A DNA stretch of 64,000 nucleotides from an uncultured Erythrobacter sp. Lineage in GTDB: Bacteria > Pseudomonadota > Alphaproteobacteria > Sphingomonadales > Sphingomonadaceae. This document shows, piece after piece, positions 59,924 to 64,000 of this stretch (positions are counted from its first letter, which is position 1; every line of letters begins with the position of its first letter). The notes below the pieces were generated by a model that searched no databases, was not told where the DNA came from, and saw only the letters and a program-made list of their open reading frames with translations. Location of the stretch: the NCBI GenBank assembly GCA_947501005.1, contig CANMTU010000001.1, positions 1,140,501-1,204,500 on the forward strand, read 5' to 3'. Position numbers and translations under genes: made by a program.

Positions 59924-59935
59924 TAAGGTGGGGCC

Positions 59936-60979
59936 ATGAATTCACCGCCGCTCAACGATCTGACCGACCGCGCGCGGGATATCTTCCGCCTCGTGGTGGA
60001 AGGCTATCTCGAAACCGGCTCGCCGGTCGGCTCCAAGGCGCTGAGCGGGGAAGGGCGGCTCGGCCTCTCGCCCGCCTCGATCCGTTCGGTGCTGGCCGAT
60101 CTCGAACAGCGCGGACTACTGGCAGCCCCACACACCAGCGCCGGGCGCATGCCCACCGATAGCGGGCTGCGCCTGTTCGTCGATGCGATGATGCAGGTCG
60201 CCGAACCGACGCGCGAGGAACGCGAGGCGATCGAGCAGCGCTTGTCCTCGCGCGGTCCGATCGAACGCGCGCTGGAAGAGGCGAGCGCCATGCTGTCGGA
60301 CCTTTCGGGCGCGGCGGGCATGGTGATGGTGCCGCGCCGCGAACCGCTGCTCGAACAGGTGTCGCTCACCGCGCTTGGCGGCAACCGGGTGCTCGCCGTG
60401 CTGGTGGCGCGGGACGGGCAGATCGAGAACCGGGTACTCGACCTGCCGGCAGGCGCCTTCGGCTTCTCGCTCGAACAGGCGAGCAATTACCTCACCGCGC
60501 GGGTCGCCGGGCGCACGATGGCGGATGCGGCGCGCCTGATCATGGACGAGATCGCGACCGACCGCAGCGCGCTCGACGATGCGAGCCGCGATCTGGTCGA
60601 GCGGGGGCTGGCCGTCTGGTCGCGCGACGCGGCGGAACGGCCGGTGCTGATCGTGCGCGGGCAGGCCAATTTGCTCGACGATGCGGCGCTGTCGGATATC
60701 GAGCGGGTGCGATCGCTGCTCGACGATCTGGAAAGCAAGCAATCGGTGTCCGACCTGCTCGAGAACGCGCGCGAGGCGGAAGCGCTGCGCATTTTTATAG
60801 GCAGCGAGAACCGGTTGTTCTCGCTTTCCGGCTCCTCGGTCATCGCCGCGCCCTATCGCGACCGCGAAGGCAACGTCGTCGGCGTGCTGGGCGTGATCGG
60901 GCCGACGCGGTTGAATTACGCCCGGGTTGTCCCCATGGTGGACTTTACCGCCCGATCGCTGGGCAAACTCATCAGCTGA
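59936..60979 (+). CDS. hrcA: Heat-inducible transcription repressor HrcA
   Basis: A 347-residue repressor that binds CIRCE operators and controls groESL-type chaperone genes. N-terminal winged helix (ARDIFRLVVEGYLETGSPVGSKAL; GLSPASIRSVLADLEQRGLL) with the HrcA C-terminal domain (FIGSENRLFSLSGSSVIAAPY; VIGPTRLNYARVVP). It lies 9 bases before grpE. Confidence 0.96.
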   Translation: MNSPPLNDLTDRARDIFRLVVEGYLETGSPVGSKALSGEGRLGLSPASIRSVLADLEQRGLLAAPHTSAGRMPTDSGLRLFVDAMMQVAEPTREEREAIEQRLSSRGPIERALEEASAMLSDLSGAAGMVMVPRREPLLEQVSLTALGGNRVLAVLVARDGQIENRVLDLPAGAFGFSLEQASNYLTARVAGRTMADAARLIMDEIATDRSALDDASRDLVERGLAVWSRDAAERPVLIVRGQANLLDDAALSDIERVRSLLDDLESKQSVSDLLENAREAEALRIFIGSENRLFSLSGSSVIAAPYRDREGNVVGVLGVIGPTRLNYARVVPMVDFTARSLGKLIS

Positions 60980-60988
60980 CAGGTAACA

Positions 60989-61591
60989 ATGATCGACGAA
61001 CCGATGGACGAGCGCGAGGACGCTCTCGATGAAGAAGCCGCACGCGAAATGGAAGGCGTGCCCACCCATTTGCGCGGCGCCGGCGACAGTCTGGAGGAAG
61101 AGACCCCCGACCAGGCCCTCGACGAAGCGCTGGCGAGCCTGCGCGGCGATCTCGAAACGGCCAAGCAGGACGTGCTTTACGCCAAGGCGGAAACGCAGAA
61201 CGTGCGCCGCCGCATGGAAAAGGACGTGCAGGACGCGCGCAGCTATGCCGCGACCGGCTTCGCCCGCGATATCCTGAGCGTGGCCGACAATCTCGGCCGG
61301 GCGCTCGATTCCATTCCCGCCGACCTGCGCGGGGACGACAAGCTGAAAGGCTTCGTCGCCGGTATCGAGGCAACCCAGCGCGAGCTGGAAAAGGTGTTCA
61401 ACCAGAACGGCATCACCCGGATCGCCGCCAAGGGCATGCCGCTCGATCCCAACCAGCATCAGGCGATGCTCGAGATCCCGACCGCCGAGGCGGAGCCGGG
61501 CACCGTCGTGCAGGAAATGCAGGCGGGCTACATGATCAAGGATCGCCTGCTGCGCCCGGCCATGGTCGGCGTGGCGAAGAAGCCCGAATGA
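60989..61591 (+). CDS. grpE: Nucleotide exchange factor GrpE
   Basis: A 200-residue DnaK cochaperone. An acidic N-terminal tail is followed by a long coiled coil (LETAKQDVLYAKAETQNVRRRMEKD region) and a C-terminal beta-wing (GMPLDPNQHQAMLEI; GYMIKDRLLRPAMVGV). dnaK/dnaJ are not adjacent here. Confidence 0.97.
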   Translation: MIDEPMDEREDALDEEAAREMEGVPTHLRGAGDSLEEETPDQALDEALASLRGDLETAKQDVLYAKAETQNVRRRMEKDVQDARSYAATGFARDILSVADNLGRALDSIPADLRGDDKLKGFVAGIEATQRELEKVFNQNGITRIAAKGMPLDPNQHQAMLEIPTAEAEPGTVVQEMQAGYMIKDRLLRPAMVGVAKKPE

Positions 61592-63387
61592 GGCTTCCCG
61601 CAGCGCTGCGGTTCGGGGGGGCCCTGGCGGCGTTCGCCGGGGCGCCGGTGGCGGCACAGGACGGCGCGGCAGCGGACAGCGCCCCACAGGTTGAGGCCGC
61701 GCAGGCCAGCGTCGATGCGCGGCTGGCCGAGCTTGCCGACGCCTATTACGCGTACCAGCTCGAACAGTCGGGCCGGACCGAAACCGCGAGCGGGGATACG
61801 GAGCAGGGCGACCGGCTGTGGTCGGTCACCCCGCAGGCCCAGCGGGCGCGGGCGGCGCGGTATGCCGGTTTCCTGCGCCAGCTGGACGCCTTGCCGGCGG
61901 ACGCGTTCGGCGCGGATGCGCGGATCGATGCGGCGGTGCTGCGCACCTTGTTAGAACAGGATATCGGCGATGCGCGCTTCTCCGAATGGGAGATGCCGTT
62001 CGACAGCGATTCCAATTTCTGGTCCTACCTCGCCGCGCCGCGCGGTTTCGCCAGCGTCGCGGAATACGAGAACTATATCGGCCGGATGCGCGACATTCCG
62101 CGCTATTTTTCGGAGCAGACCGCCAATGCCCGCGCCGGCCTCGCGCGCGGCTTCAGCAACCCGCGCGTTACGCTGGAAGGGCGCGACATGTCGATCAGCG
62201 CCTATTTGGTCGATGATCCGCGAAGCAGCGTGTTCTACAAGGCGTTCGAGGACATGCCGGCCAGCATTCCCGCGGCCGAGCAGGAGCGGTTGCGGACCGC
62301 GGCGCGGCAGGTGATCGCCGAGGATGTCGTCCCCGCCTATCGCGACTGGCTGGCCTTCTTCCGCGAGGAATACCTTCCCAACACCCGCACCAGCCTGGCC
62401 GCGCGCGCCATGCCGGACGGCGAGGCCTATTACGCCCAGCAGATCCGGCAATACACCACGCTCGACCTGACGGCGGAACAGATCCATGTCATCGGGCTGG
62501 AGGAAGTCGCCCGCATCACGGCCGAGATGGAGAAGGTCAAGGCGCAGGCGGGCTTCGACGGCACCCTGGCCGAATTCGTTACGTTCCTGCGGACCGATCC
62601 GCAATTCGTGGCGCAGGACGGGGACGCGCTGATGGGCGTCTCGTCCTATGTCGCCAAGCGGGTGGACGGCAGGCTGGCGGACTATTTCGGGTTCCTGCCG
62701 CGCCACCGTTACACCATTCGCCCGGTCGATCCCTCGATCGCGCCGTTCTATACCGCCGGGCGCGGCGGGCTCGATGCGTGCCAGATGAACACCTATGATC
62801 TGCCGTCGCGCCCGCTCTACAATATCCCCGCCCTGACCCTGCACGAATGTGCGCCGGGGCACAGTTTCCAGATGGCCGTCGCGCTCGAACAGGAAGAGGC
62901 GCCGCGGTTTCGCCGGCAGACCTATTTTTCCGGCTTCGGGGAAGGGTGGGGCCTCTATACCGAGTATCTCGGCGAGGAAATGGGCATCTACCGCACGCCT
63001 TACGAGCGGTTCGGCCGCCTCTCCTACGAGATGTGGCGTGCCGCCCGGCTGGTGATCGACACGGGCATCCACCATTACGGCTGGAGCCGCGAACAGGCGG
63101 TGGACTACCTTGCCGCGCACACCGCCCTGTCATCCCGCGAGGTCGAAACCGAGGTCGATCGCTATATCAGCTGGCCGGGGCAGGCGCTCGCCTACAAGCT
63201 CGGCGAAATGACCATCCGGCGGCTGCGCGGCGAGGCGGAGCAGGCGCTCGGCCCGCGGTTCGACATTCGCAAGTTTCACGACGTCATCCTGTCGCTCGGC
63301 TCGGTTCCGCTGCCCGCTTTGGAAGACCGGATCGCTACCTTCATCGCCGATGGCGGGCAGGGTTTGCCGGGGGTGACGTACGAGTAA
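61588..63387 (+). CDS. DUF885 domain protein, putative secreted metallopeptidase
   Basis: A 599-residue protein with an N-terminal signal (ALRFGGALAAFAGAPVAA) and the DUF885 zinc-peptidase-like motif HECAPGH (HExxPGH), followed by GFGEGWGLYTEYL. It starts within the grpE stop (ATGA). Periplasmic peptidase activity is likely, but the substrate is unknown. Confidence 0.92.
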   Translation: MRLPAALRFGGALAAFAGAPVAAQDGAAADSAPQVEAAQASVDARLAELADAYYAYQLEQSGRTETASGDTEQGDRLWSVTPQAQRARAARYAGFLRQLDALPADAFGADARIDAAVLRTLLEQDIGDARFSEWEMPFDSDSNFWSYLAAPRGFASVAEYENYIGRMRDIPRYFSEQTANARAGLARGFSNPRVTLEGRDMSISAYLVDDPRSSVFYKAFEDMPASIPAAEQERLRTAARQVIAEDVVPAYRDWLAFFREEYLPNTRTSLAARAMPDGEAYYAQQIRQYTTLDLTAEQIHVIGLEEVARITAEMEKVKAQAGFDGTLAEFVTFLRTDPQFVAQDGDALMGVSSYVAKRVDGRLADYFGFLPRHRYTIRPVDPSIAPFYTAGRGGLDACQMNTYDLPSRPLYNIPALTLHECAPGHSFQMAVALEQEEAPRFRRQTYFSGFGEGWGLYTEYLGEEMGIYRTPYERFGRLSYEMWRAARLVIDTGIHHYGWSREQAVDYLAAHTALSSREVETEVDRYISWPGQALAYKLGEMTIRRLRGEAEQALGPRFDIRKFHDVILSLGSVPLPALEDRIATFIADGGQGLPGVTYE

Positions 63388-63451
63388 GGAACCGTCCTGC
63401 CACCTCGCGGGTATTGAGGGTTCTACAGGGACAATGATGGAGAATCCCACC

Positions 63452-63742
63452 ATGAACAAGAAACTGATGTTCGCCCCCGCGCTCGCGCTGTCCACGATGA
63501 GCCTTGGCGCATGCGCCGAAAACTACGCTGTCGAAGGCGGCGGTCTCGGTGCAGCGGCAGGTGCTGGCCTTGCCGCCATTACCGGTGAAGACATCGCCAC
63601 CTACGCGCTGGCCGGTGCCGCGATCGGCGGCGTGGTCGGGTATTTCAAGGACAAGAACGAGGGTTGCGACGGCTATTACGACAATGGCCGCTATGTCGAC
63701 GACGACTGCCGTTACGACGATCGTTACGCCCGCTATTTCTGA
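63452..63742 (+). CDS. Small glycine-zipper lipoprotein
   Basis: A 96-residue protein with a lipobox (STMSLGAC), a Gly/Ala-rich helical hairpin (GGGLGAAAGAGLAAITG; GAAIGGVVGYF) and an Asp/Tyr-rich tail. The SlyB/OsmB-type fold is probable. Start ATG 63452 uses GGAG upstream; earlier in-frame ATGs at 63434 and 63437 lack one. Confidence 0.78.
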   Translation: MNKKLMFAPALALSTMSLGACAENYAVEGGGLGAAAGAGLAAITGEDIATYALAGAAIGGVVGYFKDKNEGCDGYYDNGRYVDDDCRYDDRYARYF

Positions 63743-63767
63743 TAGCAGGCAACGATAATTCCAGAGA

Positions 63768-63796
63768 GGGCCGCCCGGTGGGAGCGGCCCTTTTCG
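63768..63796 (+). terminator. Rho-independent terminator
   Basis: GGGCCGC...GCGGCCC followed by TTTT, 26 bases after the lipoprotein stop. Confidence 0.85.
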
Positions 63797-63802
63797 TTTG
63801 CG

Positions 63803-64000
63803 CTATCCGCGCCGGGCGCCGGGAAAATTCACCAGCATCGCATAGGCGCCGACATCGGGCGCGCCCGCGATCCTCACTCCGTTGCGCAGCCAGAAGGCGT
63901 GCTTCACGATTTCGGCCTGCTGTTCGATCCCGTATCGGTCGAGCGACCAGCCCGGCTTGAGACTGTAGTCATAGCGCGACCACGGCATGCGGTGCGTGAC
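63803..64000 (-). CDS. Unidentified protein, C-terminal part only
   Basis: The reading frame enters from the right edge (codons for VTHR before an internal Met at 63988) and ends at 63803, so only the last 65 or so residues are seen. The piece contains RYDYSLKPGWSLDRYGIEQQAE and VGAYAMLVNFPG. From memory it resembles the tail of proteins labelled vgr-related in sphingomonads, which carry an upstream HExxH-type motif. That cannot be checked here. Confidence 0.55.
   Translation of the reverse strand, partial: VTHRMPWSRYDYSLKPGWSLDRYGIEQQAEIVKHAFWLRNGVRIAGAPDVGAYAMLVNFPGARRG

Noticed and set aside
59855-59935. CIRCE operator before hrcA
   Set aside because: The expected TTAGCACTC-N9-GAGTGCTAA is not present; only an unrelated palindrome is.

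Overview
The window looks like chromosome from a high-G+C alphaproteobacterium of the Sphingomonadales, most likely the Erythrobacter/Altererythrobacter group. This rests on gene content and order: a divergent mreB/mutL pair, an mreBCD-mrdA-rodA block, glyQ..glyS-ppdK, an LppC-type lipoprotein divergent from rsmI-yraN-gshB, and hrcA-grpE beside rph-rdgB-hemW-xerC. It is an inference from remembered gene order, not a search. Most of the window is dense housekeeping DNA with many 1-4 base overlaps (ATGA, GTGA, TAATG).

Left edge (1-7433): a lower-G+C accessory segment ending at the 3' end of a tRNA-Lys gene. It carries three co-directional genes: a Type IIG-like Eco57I/PglX-class adenine methylase (5' end outside the window), a large helical protein that resembles the C-terminal half of an NTPase-type defence protein with its front end missing, and a DUF262-DUF1524 (GmrSD/SspE-like) nuclease with a probable modified-DNA-binding RAMA-like tail. 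This is the best candidate for an undescribed system: a methylase paired with a nuclease that may read the mark.

7635-15448: the rod-shape operon (mreB, mreC, mreD, mrdA, rodA, minus strand) diverges from mutL. 15530-26408: membrane and envelope proteins and a long minus-strand run (rplY, a Tat-exported SDR, pth, a CPBP protease, ychF, a VOC protein, a nucleotide pyrophosphatase-like lipoprotein, a DUF1206 protein and a MaoC hydratase), plus tandem TraB/GumN lipoproteins.

26555-33374: glyQ, a sulfotransferase-like gene wedged in by 4-base overlaps, glyS and ppdK. glyS contains an in-frame palindromic repeat and a stretch of much lower G+C, so it looks mosaic. 34187-43839: comF, hisI, a MerR regulator with an acyl-CoA dehydrogenase, cysK with an MFS exporter, a PilZ protein, tyrS, and a DOMON-like/NamZ pair.

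43848-50370: a DUF817-VWA pair and a MoxR ATPase lie on the same strand but are separated by an opposing soluble chemotaxis-receptor gene. The MoxR promoter carries the same 13-base motif (ACGCTTACGTAAA) found in front of the MerR gene 13 kb away, which suggests one regulon. 50363-64000: parE, a LpoA-like lipoprotein, rsmI-yraN-gshB, dedA, xerC, hemW, rdgB, rph, hrcA, grpE, a DUF885 peptidase-like protein, a glycine-zipper lipoprotein, and a partial gene at the right edge. The only RNA gene found is tRNA-Lys. No rRNA, CRISPR array or insertion sequence was seen.
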